In this document: positions 1 through 12,620 of the stretch, in pieces
How the letters are laid out: every line of letters starts with the position of its first letter
Numbering within the stretch: position 1 is the stretch's first letter
NCBI GenBank assembly: GCA_964019135.1
Contig: OZ025265.1
Coordinates: forward strand, 24,899,143-24,963,142
Direction: 5' to 3'
DNA from: Arenicola marina
Lineage: Eukaryota; Annelida; Polychaeta; Arenicolidae
DNA: 64,000 nt
Made by a program: the position numbers and the translations under genes
Notes under the pieces: generated by a model
What the model saw: the letters and a program-made list of their open reading frames with translations, nothing else
Told to the model about the DNA's origin: nothing
The model's database searches: none

Positions 1-3000
1 GTCTCACTGCACAGGGTCTCACTCCACGAGGTCTCACTTAACGGGGTCTCACTCAACGGGTCTCACTCCACGGGGTCTCACTCCAAAGTGTCTAACTCCA
101 CGGGGTCTCATTACACATGGTCTCACTCCACGGCGTCTCACTCCACGGGGTCTCACTACACAGGGTCTTACTCCACAGGGCTAATTGCACGGGGTCTAAC
201 TCCACAGGGTCAAACTACGGGGTCTCACTCCACGGGGTCTCACTCCACGGGGTATAACTCTACGGGGCCTCACTCCATGGGGTCTAACTCCACGGGGTCT
301 AACTCCACGGGGTCTCACTCCACGGGGTATCACTCCACGGGGTCTCACTCCACGGGGTATAACTCTACGGGGCCTCACTCCATGGGGTCTAACTCCACGG
401 GGTCTCACTCCACGGGGTCTCACTCCACGGGGTATAACTCTACGGGGCCTCACTCCATGGGGTCTAACTCCACGGGGTCTCACTCCACGGGGTCTGACTC
501 CACGGGGTCTCACTCCACGGGGTATAACTCTACGGGGCCTCACTCCATGGGGTCTAACTCCACGGGGTCTCACTCCACGGGGTCTCACTCCACGGGGTCT
601 AACTCCACGGGGTCTCACTCCACGGGGTATAACTCTACGGGGCCTCACTCCATGGGGTCTAACTCCACCAGGTCTCCCTCCACGGGGTCTCACTCCACGG
701 GGTCTAACTCTGTGAGGTCTCACTCCACCAGGTCTCCCTCCACGGGGTCTTACTACACGGGGTATCACTCCACGGGGTATCACTCCAAGGGGTCTCACTC
801 CACGGGGTCTCACTACACATGGTCTCACTCCACGGGGTATCACTCCACGGGGCCTCACTCCACGGGGCCTCACTCCAAGGGGTCTCACTCCACGGGGTCT
901 CACTCCACGGGGTCTCACTCCACGGGGCCTCACTCCAAGGGGTCTCACTCCACGGGGTCTCACTCCACGGGGTCTCACTCCACGGGGCCTCACTCCAAGG
1001 GGTCTCACTCCAAGGGTTCTCACGCCAAGGGGCTAACTCCACGGGGTCTCACTACACATGGTCTCACTCCACGGGTTCTCACTCCACGGAGTATTACTCC
1101 ACGGGGCCTCACTCCAAGGGGTCTCACGCCAAGGGGCTTACTCCACGGGGTCTAACTCCACGGGGTCTCACTCCACGGGGTCTCACTACACGAGGTCTCA
1201 CTCAACGGGCTCTCACTGCACGGGGTCTCACTGCACAGGGTCTCACTCCACGAGGTCTCACTTAACGGGGTCTCACTCAACGGGTCTCACTCCACAGGGT
1301 CTAACTCCATGTGTTCTTCCTCCATGTTGTCTCCCTCTACGGGGTCTCACTCTACGGGGTCTAACTCCACGGAGTCTTACTCCACGGTGTCTTACTCCAC
1401 GGGGTCTCAATTCACGGAGTACCACGCCACGGGGTATCACTCGACGGGGTCTAACTCCAAGGGTCTCACTCCACGGGGCCTAACTCCAAGGGTCTCACTC
1501 CACGGGGTCTCATGAGGTCTAATTTCACGGGGTGTAATTTCACGGGGTCTAACTCCAAGGGGTCTAACTCCACGGGGACTCACTCCACGGGGTCTCACTA
1601 CACGGGGTCTCACTCCACAGGGTCTCACGAGGTCGAATTTCACGGGGTCTAATTCCACGGGGTCTCACTCCACGGGGTATCACTCCACGGGGTCTCACTA
1701 CACGGGGTCTAACTCTGTGGGGTCTCACTACACGGGGTCTATTTCTGTGGGGTATCACTCCACGAGGCCTCACTCCAAGGGGTCTCACTCTGAGGGGTCT
1801 AACTCCAAGGTGTCTAACTCCACGGGGTCTCACTACACATGGTCTCACTCCACGGGGTCTCAATCCACGGGGTCTCACTACACATGGTCTCACTCCACGG
1901 GCTCTCACTCCACGGGGTCTCACTACACATGGTCTCACTCCACGGGGTATAACTCTACGGGGCCTCACTCCATGGGGTCTAACTCCACGGGGTCTCACTC
2001 CACGGGGTCTCACTACACGGGGTCTCACTCCACGGGGTCTCACTCCACGGGGTATAACTCTACGGGGCCTCACTCCATGGGGTCTAACTCCACGGGGTCT
2101 AACTCCACGGGGTCTCACTCCACGGGGTATCACTCTATGGGGTCTAACTCCACGGGGTCTCACTCCACGGGGTATCACTCCACGGGGTCTCACTCCACGG
2201 GGTCTCACTCCACGGGGTATAACTCTACGGGGCCTCACTCCATGGGGTCTAACTCCACGGGGTCTAACTCCACGGGGTCTCACTCCACGGGGTATCACTC
2301 CACGGGGTCTCACTCCACGGGGTATAACTCTACGGGGCCTCACTCCATGGGGTCTAACTCCACGGGGTCTCACTCCACGGGGTCTCACTCCACGGGGTAT
2401 AACTCTACGGGGCCTCACTCCATGGGGTCTAACTCCACGGGGTCTCACTCCACGGGGTCTAACTCCACGGGGTCTCACTCCACGGGGTATAACTCTACGG
2501 GGCCTCACTCCATGGGGTCTAACTCCACGGAGTCTCACTCCACGGGGTCTCACTCCACGGGGTCTAACTCCACGGGGTCTCACTCCACGGGGTATAACTC
2601 TACGGGGCCTCACTCCATGGGGTCTAACTCCACCAGGTCTCCCTCCACGGGGTCTCACTCCACGGGGTCTAACTCTGTGAGGTCTCACTCCACCAGGTCT
2701 CCCTCCACGGGGTCTTACTACACGGGGTATCACTCCACGGGGTATCACTCCAAGGGGTCTCACTCCACGGGGTCTCACTACACATGGTCTCACTCCACGG
2801 GGTATCACTCCACGGGGCCTCACTCCACGGGGCCTCACTCCAAGGGGTCTCACTCCACGGGGTCTCACTCCACGGGGTCTCACTCCACGGGGCCTCACTC
2901 CAAAGGGTCTCACTCCACGGGGTCTCACTCCACGGGGTCTCACTCCACGGGGCCTCACTCCAAGGGGTCTCACTCCAAGGGTTCTCACGCCAAGGGGCTA

Positions 3001-6000
3001 ACTCCACGGGGTCTCACTACACATGGTCTCACTCCACGGGTTCTCACTCCACGGAGTATTACTCCACGGGGCCTCACTCCAAGGGGTCTCACGCCAAGGG
3101 GCTTACTCCACGGGGTCTAACTCCACGGGGTCTCACTCCACGGGGTCTCACTACACGAGGTCTCACTCAACGGGCTCTCACTGCACGGGGTCTCACTGCA
3201 CAGGGTCTCACTCCACGAGGTCTCACTTAACGGGGTCTCACTCAACGGGTCTCACTCCACAGGGTCTAACTCCATGTGTTCTTCCTCCATGTTGTCTCCC
3301 TCTACGGGGTCTCACTCTACGGGGTCTAACTCCACGGAGTCTTACTCCACGGTGTCTTACTCCACGGGGTCTCAATTCACGGAGCACCACGCCACGGGGT
3401 ATCACTCGACGGGGTCTAACTCCAAGGGTCTCACTCCACGGGGTCTCATGAGGTCTAATTTCACGGGGTGTAATTTCACGGGGTCTAACTCCAAGGGGTC
3501 TAACTCCACGAGGACTCACTCCACGGGGTCTCACTACACGGGGTCTCACTCCACAGGGTCTCACGAGGTCGAATTTCACGGGGTCTAATTCCACGGGGTC
3601 TCACTCCACGGGGTATCACTCCACGGGGTCTCACTACACGGGGTCTAACTCTGTGGGGTCTCACTACACGGGGTCTATTTCTGTGGGGTATCACTCCACG
3701 AGGCCTCACTCCAAGGGGTCTCACTCTGAGGGGTCTAACTCCAAGGTGTCTAACTCCACGGGGCCTCACTACACATGGTCTCACTCCACGGGGTCTCAAT
3801 CCACGGGGTCTCACTACACATGGTCTCACTCCACGGGCTCTCACTCCACGGGGTCTCACTACACATGGTCTCACTCCACGGGGTATAACTCTACGGGGCC
3901 TCACTCCATGGGGTCTAACTCCACGGGGTCTCACCCCACGGGGTATCACTCCACGGGGTCTCACTCCACGGGGTCTCACTCCACGGGGTATAACTCTACG
4001 GGGCCTCACTCCATGGGGTCTAACTCCACGGGGTCTAACTCCACAGGGTCTCACTCCACGGGGTATCACTCCACGGGGTCTAACTCCACGGGGTCTCACT
4101 CCACGGGGTATCACTCCACGGGGTCTCACTCCACGGGGTCTCACTCCACGGGGTATAACTCTACGGGGCCTCACTCCATGGGGTCTAACTCCACGGGGTC
4201 TAACTCCACGGGGTCTCACTCCACGGGGTCTCACTCGACGGGGTCTAACTCTGTGAGGTCTCACTCCACGGGGTCTCACTCCACGGGGTCTAACTCCACG
4301 GGGTCTCACTCCACGGGGTATCACTCCACGGGGTCTCACTCCACGGGGTCTCACTCCACGGGGTATAACTCTACGGGGCCTCACTCCATGGGGTCTAACT
4401 CCACGGGGTCTAACTCCACGGGGTCTCACTCCACGGGGTATCACTCCACGGGGTCTCACTCCACGGGGTCTAACTCCACGGGGTCTAACTCCACGGGGTA
4501 TCACTCCACGGGGTCTCACTCCACGGGGTCTCACTCCACGGGGTATAACTCTACGGGGCCTCACTCCATGGGGTCTAACTCCACGGGGTCTAACTCCACG
4601 GGGTCTCACTCCACGGGGTCTCACTCCACGGGGTCTAACTCTGTGAGGTCTCACTCCACAGGGTCTCACTCCACGGGGTCTCACTCCACGGGGTCTCACT
4701 CCACGAGGCCTCACTCCACGGGGTATAACTCTACGGGGCCTAACTCCATGGGGTCTCACTCCACGGGGTCTCACTCCACGGGGTCTCACTCCACGGGGTA
4801 TAACTCTACGGGGCCTCACTCCATGGGGTCTAACTCCACGGGGTCTAACTCCACGGGGTATCACTCCACGGGGTCTCACTCCACGGTGTCTAACTCTGTG
4901 AGGTCTCACTCCACCAGGTCTCACTCCACGGGGTATCACTCCACGGGGTCTCACTCCACGGGGTCTCACTCCACGGGGTATAACTCTACGGGGCCTCACT
5001 CCATGGGGTCTAACTCCACGGGGTCTCACTCCACGGGGTCTCACTCCACGGGGTCTCACTCAACGGGGCCTCACTCCACGGGGCCTCACTCCAAGGGGTC
5101 TCACTCCACGGGGTCTCACTCCACGGGTTCTCACTCCACGGGGTCTCACTCCACGGGGTCTCACTCCACGGGGTCTCACTCCACGGGGTCTCCCTCCACG
5201 GGGTCTCACTACACATGGTCTCACGCCAAGGGGCTAACTCCACGGGGTATAACTCCACGGGGTCTCACTACACATGGTCTCACTCCACGGGGTCTCACTC
5301 CACGGGGTCTCCCTCCACGGGGTCTCACTACACATGGTCTCACGCCAAGGGGCTAACTCCACGGGGTATAACTGCACGGGGTCTCACTACACATGGTCTC
5401 ACTCCACGGGGTCTCACTCCACGGGGTCTCACTCCACGGGGTATAACTCTACGGGGCCTCACTCCATGGGGTCTAACTCCACGGGGTCTCACTCCACGGG
5501 GTCTCACTCCACGGGGTCTCACTCAACGGAGCCTCACTCCACGGGGCCTCACTCCAAGGGGTCTCACTCCACGGGGTCTCACTCCACGGGTTCTCACTCC
5601 ACGGGGTCTCACTCCACGGGGTCTCACTCCACGGGGTCTCACTCCACGGGGTCTCCCTCCACGGGGTCTCACTACACATGGTCTCACGCCAAGGGGCTAA
5701 CTCCACGGGGTATAACTCCACGGGGTCTCACTACACATGGTCTCACTCCACGGGGTCTCACTCCACGGGGTCTCCCTCCACGGGGTCTCACTACACATGG
5801 TCTCACGCCAAGGGGCTAACTCCACGGGGTATAACTCCACGGGGTCTCACTACACATGGTCTCACTCCACGGGGTCTCACTCCACGGGGTCTCACTCCAC
5901 GGGGCCTCACTCCACGGGTTCTCACTCCACGGGGTCTCACTCCACATGGTCTCACTCCACGGGGTCTCACTCCACGGGGTCTCACTCCACGGGGTCTCAC

Positions 6001-6057
6001 TCCACGGGGTCTCACTCTACGGGGTCTCACTACACAGGGTGTCACTCCACGAGGCTA
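1..6057. repeat. 15-bp minisatellite array 1 with higher-order repeats
   Basis: About 400 tandem copies of a 15-bp unit, consensus ACGGGGTCTCACTCC. Common variants read TATAACTCT, CCTCACTCC, ATGGGGTCTAACTCC and TACACATGG. The unit is a multiple of three and the common variants contain no stop in any frame, so long open frames appear on both strands (repeats like HSTGS, RGVRP, WSETP). These are not genes. Higher-order structure is visible: the module beginning at 1 recurs near 1219 and 3184; the stretch around 704-1515 recurs 1965 bp downstream; a 463-bp block at about 5010-5340 recurs at 5473-5803. Each unit carries GGTCTC and a run of four G on this strand. The array is probably longer than seen, because it runs off the left edge of the window. 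Confidence 0.97.
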
Positions 6058-6059
6058 AC

Positions 6060-6330
6060 TAGAGACCGTAATTTAGGGAGGGAAGACATCAAGGTTGGGA
6101 AAAGTGAGACACCCAAGTTAGGGCAGGGAGGGGAGACACCCAAGTCAGGGAAGGAGAGACACTCCAAGTTAGGGGAGGAGCGACACCCAAAGTTTGAGGA
6201 GGAGATACACTTAAAGTTAGGGGAGGGGAAATGCCTAAGTTAAGGGAGGTGGGGACACCTAGGTTAGGGGAGGGGAGACACCCCAAGTGAGATCAGGGGA
6301 GACACCTCAAGTTAGGGGAGGGGAGACATA
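6060..6330. repeat. G-rich minisatellite, unit about 26 bp
   Basis: Degenerate tandem units built on GGGGAGGGGAGACACC followed by CAAGTTAG. The array directly adjoins the 15-bp array. It gives spurious open frames on both strands. About ten units; variable unit length suggests it is old or noisy. Confidence 0.85.
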
Positions 6331-7744
6331 AGAGGGCAATTTTTTTTTCAGCATTTTTCTGTATGACATGCTGCTTTGTCAACTTCTCTCAGTCAGCTTC
6401 AAGATCCTTCATCGCCGGCACCTATTAAAAAAGGCAAACAGCGGTCAGTTATAGTTAGTGACATACATGTGAGCTATCATTAACTCCTTTATTCACAAGC
6501 AAACATTTAAAGGTATCATTTCTGCAGCCAGGGAGAGACATAACCGACTGCCTGGAACAGTTGAATTACAGGGTCGGGTTGTCGGTTGTATGCTCGACGG
6601 GGCAGGTGAAGATTTAGACTGCGATCTCTCTCTATTGAGCAATGTTCAGCAGTTACACTTAGCACACAACCCTGCAGGCACTGATCAAAGCGAACAATAA
6701 ATGCACGGTAGCTTTCGTTTTTTGGCTCCAACAATATAACATCGGAAAAATGCCCTCAGTAATAGACACTCCCTTTTCGGAACATGACGTTGCAGAGTCC
6801 TCAAAATCCCTGTATATACCACAGTAAATAAAGTGTTTCTTAGTTGTCGTTTTTCAATTTGATAGGACAGGTACATTTTCAAGGGGGCAGGTCAATCTCA
6901 ACATCACGTGCCCGACAGGACAGGCGACATCCAAAGTTAATGTCTGTCTCTGGCAGCATCTAAACAACGATTGTTACAATTTGTAAGTAGCCTCCGTTAA
7001 ATCCATTTTCTTGATGTGTGGGGCAAAGCGCACCATCTCTGCGTTGATCTCATTGAAACAACACATATCCAGCTGCTTGCAATTTGACATCTTGCTTCTG
7101 CAAAGATAAATTGAACATGAATTAGCGTCCTACCTAACACTAGTCAGACCTACATAAATAAGAGAGAGCCATGAGAATGTCGGTTGCTTGCCTTGATTTG
7201 ACATCAGCACACTTTTGGGCATTGACTGCAGAACGTACACAAATAAATAAGCCTTATAAAGCTGTCAAGTGGTTCATACCTTTATGGTTGAAAAGGCGAC
7301 AAAGATACCTGTAAAGCAATATATACCAGTAACTCTTTGTAATTATGGAACTTCTCTAATAACAATTATTTACTTTTCCTTGCCGCCATGTCACTGTTAC
7401 ATTACCGTTCTTGTCTCGCATTTCGGTGTAAAATTGCTAAACTTCTGTAACAGTGATATAATGGCGAGGAATAAAAACAATTATTAACTTATTAAAAAGT
7501 TCCATAAATATAAAAAGTGATCAAATTTATTTACAGGCATTTTCTTCGCCTTTGGAATTATAAAGGTATGAAGAACAACTTGAATGGATTTCTAAGGTGC
7601 ATTTATTTGTGTACATTCTGCAATCCACACCTGAAGAATGCTAATTTTCTACGCTCCATGTCAATATTTACTACATAGCCCCTGCTCGCGCGACCAAACC
7701 AAAAAGTCAGGGGGGTTATGCAACCAGGCTAGAGTCTGAGTCCA
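6331..7744. other. non-coding stretch, nothing recognised
   Basis: AT-rich unique-looking DNA. I see no exon with convincing splice sites and no recognisable protein. Short open frames here have no family resemblance and no codon structure. Confidence 0.6.
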
Positions 7745-7753
7745 GTGTAGCCC

Positions 7754-8368
7754 TAGCCCAGAACCCTAGGCTGTGTGAGCTAAAACACAGCCTAGTAGCA
7801 TTCCATAGTAAATTTCTGCTCTGGCACAACCCCACTTCAGGGTTGTTTGATTGGACCAAGTGTAGCTCTGCTTCTCCTTTGCCGTGTGAAAATTTCTATA
7901 ACAGAAACAAACCTTAATCCTTTTCTTATTACTTCCTGACAAGTAATGACTAAGTACATAAGTAACTTTTCTTGAAAGGCAAATATAGTCCAGTCTGTCA
8001 CCAGAAATTCATATGAAAACATATGTTTTCACTGACCCAATGACTGGGTCCCTGAACAATGAACCAATTAGCATGGCTTTAAATGTCATGTGATGACCGT
8101 GCACATGTGCAGTGATCAACTTTCTGTAAAAAAAATGGTGGCATGTTGTTGTCCATTTTCATGCCAGTAGGCAATTAAGGCTCCTTTTGAAGACTTTAAC
8201 AACTTTGTTCATGCCTCAGTAATTATATATAGAAAAGTACTTTTACATTATTGAAACTACTTATGTAAGCTATGCTTTAACAATTCAATTTGTCATGTAA
8301 AGTTGATTTTTCACTATAGAATGCTACAGGGCTATGATTCTTCAACCATAGCCATGGATTCATGGCTA
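7754..8368. mobile_element. non-autonomous DNA transposon (MITE), copy A, 9-bp target duplication
   Basis: A 615-bp element nearly identical in sequence and ends to the one at 50874-51495. It begins TAGCCCAGAACCCTAGGCTG and ends CCATGGCTA; the ends form an imperfect inverted repeat of about 22 bp (roughly three quarters matching). It is flanked by perfect 9-bp direct repeats GTGTAGCCC (7745-7753 and 8369-8377). No coding capacity. A 9-bp target duplication is typical of Mutator-like (MULE) transposases; assignment to that superfamily is inference. Confidence 0.88.
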
Positions 8369-8377
8369 GTGTAGCCC

Positions 8378-9508
8378 TCTGACCATACCCGTAAATGGAG
8401 AAAGGGTGAGAGCCATGCCGTTCACTAGCCCCATGTGACGTTGTTGGGAAACAACGCAACATGGGCCAATCATCAAATATTGTATGGCAATGCACAAACA
8501 TGCGTGGCAAGAAGCGGTGTTCATGGCGAGAACTTTTTGGAGTATGGGTATAGTTTCTGGAAGTATGTATCTATCAATTTACTTTATTATTTTGGTTCAA
8601 GTCTTTATTATTACGACGATAACGTTTATTGTTTTCTAAAGCCAGCAGACCGCTCTGTTCCGTCCGCCATCTTGCCCACCAAGTGGAGAATCTGCGCATG
8701 CGCGCATGTCGTCAAAACAACACCATTCGCTTGGTGGCGCTTCTTACACCCAGCCATTGACACGCAATAAGCGAAACGCCACCTGGCGAAAGCCGCTGGT
8801 GAAGAATGACTCAATACGAAATGACGCGATAAACAACAAGAAAGTCTCATTTCAACCGACTTAATGGTAATGCGATACTTTGTTAGTTCATGTGCATGTG
8901 GGCTTTGTGGTAAATATGAAGTTTATGTATCATAGTAAAAAATGACGATGGTTTGATGGATCGTGCCATTCAGAACACTTAGTTGCCCACACAAACAAAT
9001 CTTCCCCCCACATTTCCCGCCTGAGGGTATGAGCCTGTTGTGCGGAGCAACAACTGTCTCATATGGGACTAGCCGTTCACCAGTCCTAAAATTAGAAATC
9101 GCGCACTGATGGCCCAATTTGAATGTCCTAACAGAATAAATATGCAGTGCCTACCTGTCAATGTGCTCCACTATGTTCCTGAAGTTTTTATGACATTCGT
9201 CGGACAGTCATTTCTTTGGTCGGTAGTGTATTTTCTTGTAATCCGGGCGATTTTTATCACCTCTCGCCTCGTTTTCAATGCTTCGCCAATCGCAAACAAC
9301 GTAAACAAACTTAGTGTGATCACTCGCTACCAGGCGGCGTTTGTCACGTCCGGCGCATGGAATTCTGTTAGGACCTTTAACGGGCGTGGTCAGTCACTCC
9401 CGTCCAACAATAAGAACGCATCGTCCGCGCATTAACCCAGCTTGTACTCATGCTTACCCAGCTTACTACCCCGAATGTTTTAAGTCTATTAACAGCAATA
9501 CACCTTTT
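8378..9508. other. non-coding stretch, nothing firm
   Basis: Mixed-composition DNA with several ATG-rich short open frames. None resembles a known family. The 8640-8800 part is GC-rich with CATCTTG and GCGCATGCGC motifs, which can occur near animal promoters, but no TATA box, first exon or donor pair could be supported. Confidence 0.5.
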
Positions 9509-10862
9509 CCCTTCTTTTCCTTTAAGTAGTGCATCACATCATATAGCAATCTGCTATTTTCCCCGATAAATCTTCCTTGTAAGAAGCCCTTTTGGTCGTG
9601 GTTAATTATTTCTTTTAAAACATTACTTAATCTCGGTGCCAAAACTCTAGATAAAATCTTATAATCGACATTAAGCAGGGTAATAGGCCTCCAGTTCTTG
9701 GTTGCCTATTGCCTCGGTTTATCACCCTTTGGTAAGCAAGTTATTATTCCCTGTGTTTGTGTAATGGGTAGTTTTCCAGTTTCATATGCGTAATTTATAC
9801 TCTTCATGAGATGGTATCCAATTTGCTTCCAAAACAACTTATTTCACCTCTTTTATCTCCTCTGCTGTAATAACTCCTTCACACGCCTCTCTCTGTGTAT
9901 CGTTTAACCTCTCTATGTTTCTCTCATTTAAGAGTTGTTTAATTGGACCATGCGTGTCCCTCTCCGCGTAAAGTGTCTTATAAAAGGTCATCTGTGCCTG
10001 TAAGATTTCACTTGGTTTACTGATAACACAATTATCCACCTCCAGTCTATTTATAACTTTGTTAATGTAATTTCTCTTTTCCAAACCACAGAAAAAAACG
10101 GGTTGGTTTCTCGCATTCCCCATAGTATTGAGCTCTTGCTCGTATAAGGGCGCCTTTCGCTTTGGGCAATCTCAGCGCTTCTAACTGCGTCATTAGCTCA
10201 TCTATCTCGTTATTTACCTGCCCCTGCTTTGTAAGACTCGTACACTCTGTTTGTTCAAGTATCTCTATATCTTTCACTAGATCTTTTTTTTCGCATCAGT
10301 CGTCCTTTTCTTGTGCGAGCAATACCTAATAGTTGCACCCCTGATTTCCATTTTCAACACTTCGAAGAAAAGTTGGTCGTTGACTTCTGTTGAGGCAGAT
10401 GTGCTCACTCCCGGTGCTCGCCCGTACATCACAGTTACATGTTCTACACATTTCTTTACCAGTTTCACATACTCCACATCTCGGAGAATAGATGTATTTA
10501 GTTTCCAGACACCTTTACCCCTGTCGATTCTGTTGAAATCTACCTCAATACCGACTAACGAGTGGTTAATCAAAACGTTACCCTCGTTATCTTTCTCAAC
10601 GCGGTGTACAACATGGTCAAGTGAATTAGAGATTATCGTAACAACTCCTCTTGATTGGGTCGATATGGAGCCAAGGAAGCAGTCACCACCCCATTCATCT
10701 TTCATCGAACCTTCAATGCTCTGCTCAAGGTGAACATCTTGTAAGCACATTATCATGAAACGTTTGTCTAATAACCGATCTTTGACATCTTGTCTCTTCA
10801 ACTCAGAGCCTATTCTCCGCACGTTTAGACTGTATATGGACACCAAACTAGACATATGACTT
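9509..10862 (-). mobile_element. LINE fragment (L1/Tx1-like): endonuclease and start of reverse transcriptase
   Basis: Read on the minus strand. An open frame from 10855 to 10277 begins MSSLVSIYSLNVRRIG and contains CLQDVHLEQ and SRGVV, matching the APE-type endonuclease at the N-terminus of LINE ORF2. The linker follows in shifted frames (10277-10062, 10123-9839; FYKTLYAERDT). RT blocks NWRPITLLNVDYKILSRVL and QKGFLQGRFIGENSR lie at about 9700-9550. The open frames are broken by at least two frame changes and a stop just before the RT block (near 9713), and similarity ends near 9510, before the catalytic FADD-type box. The 3' part is missing, which is not the usual 5' truncation, so a later deletion or rearrangement is likely. 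Inactive relic. Confidence 0.88.
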
Positions 10863-11015
10863 AAGCATAGCTTTTGTGCTATTTGTTGACAGCCATATAT
10901 TATTTACCATCCGACAACGAAATGCTTCCGCGTTATGTACACGCCTGTCTAATGAGTCATTATGTGAATACATCGTGAGGTAAATATATCGATATATCTC
11001 TCTATATAGGAAGGG

Positions 11016-11226
11016 ATTTATACGAAAAATGTGTACTTCAATGAGCAAAAGAAAGTTCAATTAGATCAAGTGGCCGTGTCAAACACTCGAGCGTTCATTT
11101 CAGCTGAGTCGTTGCCTACGTCAAGTAAACGGACATCAACCCCAGCTCGCCGCCCCGTCAGCCCAGTCGCTGCCTCCGCTGGCCCTGACATGGTGCAGTT
11201 AACCGGCTCAGGATGTTCCAGTAAAT
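11016..11226 (+). other. dispersed repeat with a conserved open frame, copy A
   Basis: This segment matches 62455-62655 in inverted orientation. Both copies keep an open frame of about 50 residues containing NTRAFIS, LPTSS, RRPVSP and LTGSGC, with conservative replacements between copies. Homology starts about 60 bp before the conserved residues (at TTATACGAAAAATGT) and stops at GGATGTT. It could be a captured exon, a transposon coding fragment or a paralogous exon. I do not recognise the family. Confidence 0.6.
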
Positions 11227-11239
11227 GACCATCGCCAAA

Positions 11240-11431
11240 ACACCATGGTATACCATGGTACAATGTAACACGGTAATTTACCATGATCATTTACCATGGT
11301 AATTTACCATGGTAATTTGCCATGGTAGTTTACCATGGTATCATACCATGGTATGCTAATGTACCATGGTATCTTACCATGGTATGTGTACCATGATACT
11401 TTAATACATGGATACCATGGTATACTATGGC
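11240..11431. repeat. palindromic CCATGG tandem array, locus 1
   Basis: Repeats of TTTACCATGGTAA and TACCATGGTATAC. Each unit is its own reverse complement, so the DNA can extrude hairpins at many positions. Sibling arrays lie at 57597-57735, 59909-60036 and 62830-63232. Confidence 0.85.
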
Positions 11432-11525
11432 ACTAAAGTGACAGGACTTTGCCAAATAAAAACAATGATTGTTTAAGTGATTGATATATTGAAATCTGAT
11501 GTCCCTGTTGTCACATGTGGACTAT

Positions 11526-12461
11526 TACTGGGCCATCACTGAGGCTGCCGTTCATGCCTCATTATTGCTGAGGCTGCAGCTCATCGCCGGCACATCGCTA
11601 GAGCTGCCGGTCATCGCCGGGACATCGCTAGAGCTGCCGGTCATCGCCGGCACATCGCTAGAGCTGCCGGTCATCGCCGGGACATCGTTGGGGCTGCCGA
11701 TCATCGCCGAGACATCGCTGGGGCTGCCGTTCATGCCTCATTATTGCTGAGGCTGCAGCTCATCGCCGGGACATCGCTAGAGCTGCCGGTCATCGCCGGG
11801 ACATCGCTGGAGCTGCCGGTCATCGCCGGGACATCGCTAGAGCTGCCGGTCATGCCTCATTATTGCTGAGGCTGCAGCTCATCGCCGGGACATCGCTAGA
11901 GCTGCCGGTCATCGCCGGGACATCGTTGGGGCTGCCGATCATCGCCGGGACATCGCTGGGGCTGCCGTTCATGCCTCATTATTGCTGGGGCTGCAGCTCA
12001 TCGCCGGCACATCGCTAGAGCTGCCGGTCATCGCCGGGACATCGCTGGGGCTGCCGATCATCGCCGGCACATCGCTAGAGCTGCCGATCATCGCCGGGAC
12101 ATCGCTGGAGCCGCCGGTCATCGCCGAGACATCGCTGGGGCTGCCGTTCATGCCTCATTATTGCTGAGGCTGCAGCTCATCGCCGGCACATCGCTAGAGC
12201 TGCCGGTCATCGCCGGGACATCGCTGGGGCTGCCGATCATCGCCGAGACATCGCTGGGGCTGCCGTTCATGCCTCATTATTGCTGGGGCTGCAGCTCATC
12301 GCCGGCACATCGCTAGAGCTGCCGGTCATCGCCGGGACATCGCTGGAGCCGCCGGTCATCGCCTCAACATTGCTGGGGCTGCCGTTCGCGCCGAACTATT
12401 CCTGGGGCTGCCGCTCATACTCAACCATAGCTAAGGCTGTCATTCACGCCGGGCCATTGCG
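11526..12461. repeat. 30-bp minisatellite with a periodic variant unit
   Basis: Tandem units of 30 bp built on CATCGCCGGGACATCGCTAG then AGCTGCCGGT. Variant units with CATGCCTCATTATTGCTG punctuate the array every four to eight units, giving higher-order structure. 30 bp is ten codons, so open frames such as AGTSLELPVI run through on both strands; I regard them as spurious. Confidence 0.93.
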
Positions 12462-12464
12462 TAC

Positions 12465-12620
12465 TGTATCATACGTTAATTTAAAGAAATATACTTACAT
12501 GCGCCATCTTACATTTTTTACATTTTAGAATCAAGACTAAAAGTATCTTAAAAATTATGATGCATATGTTTTATATCTCTTCGAGTCTGTAAAACAAACA
12601 TTTCAACATAACATGCTCCA
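12465..12620 (-). repeat. dispersed repeat pair 2, copy A
   Basis: Inverted match to 63705-63850. Shared landmarks on the minus strand, in order: CATATGCATCATAA, AGTCTTGATTCTAAAATGTA, and AAGATGGCGCATGTAAGTAT. The last can be read as a start codon immediately followed by a strong splice donor, and both copies keep it. Function unknown. Confidence 0.6.

Noticed and set aside
88-5819. Long plus- and minus-strand frames (up to 567 residues, STGSHSTGS or RGVRPRGV) as silk- or antifreeze-like proteins
   Set aside because: They are translations of the 15-bp repeat, open in all frames at once, with no signal peptide, unique domain or splice context.
9109-9435. Host membrane protein in the 108-residue frame with hydrophobic stretches
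   Set aside because: No similarity recognised, no splice sites or upstream exon, and codon use looks random.
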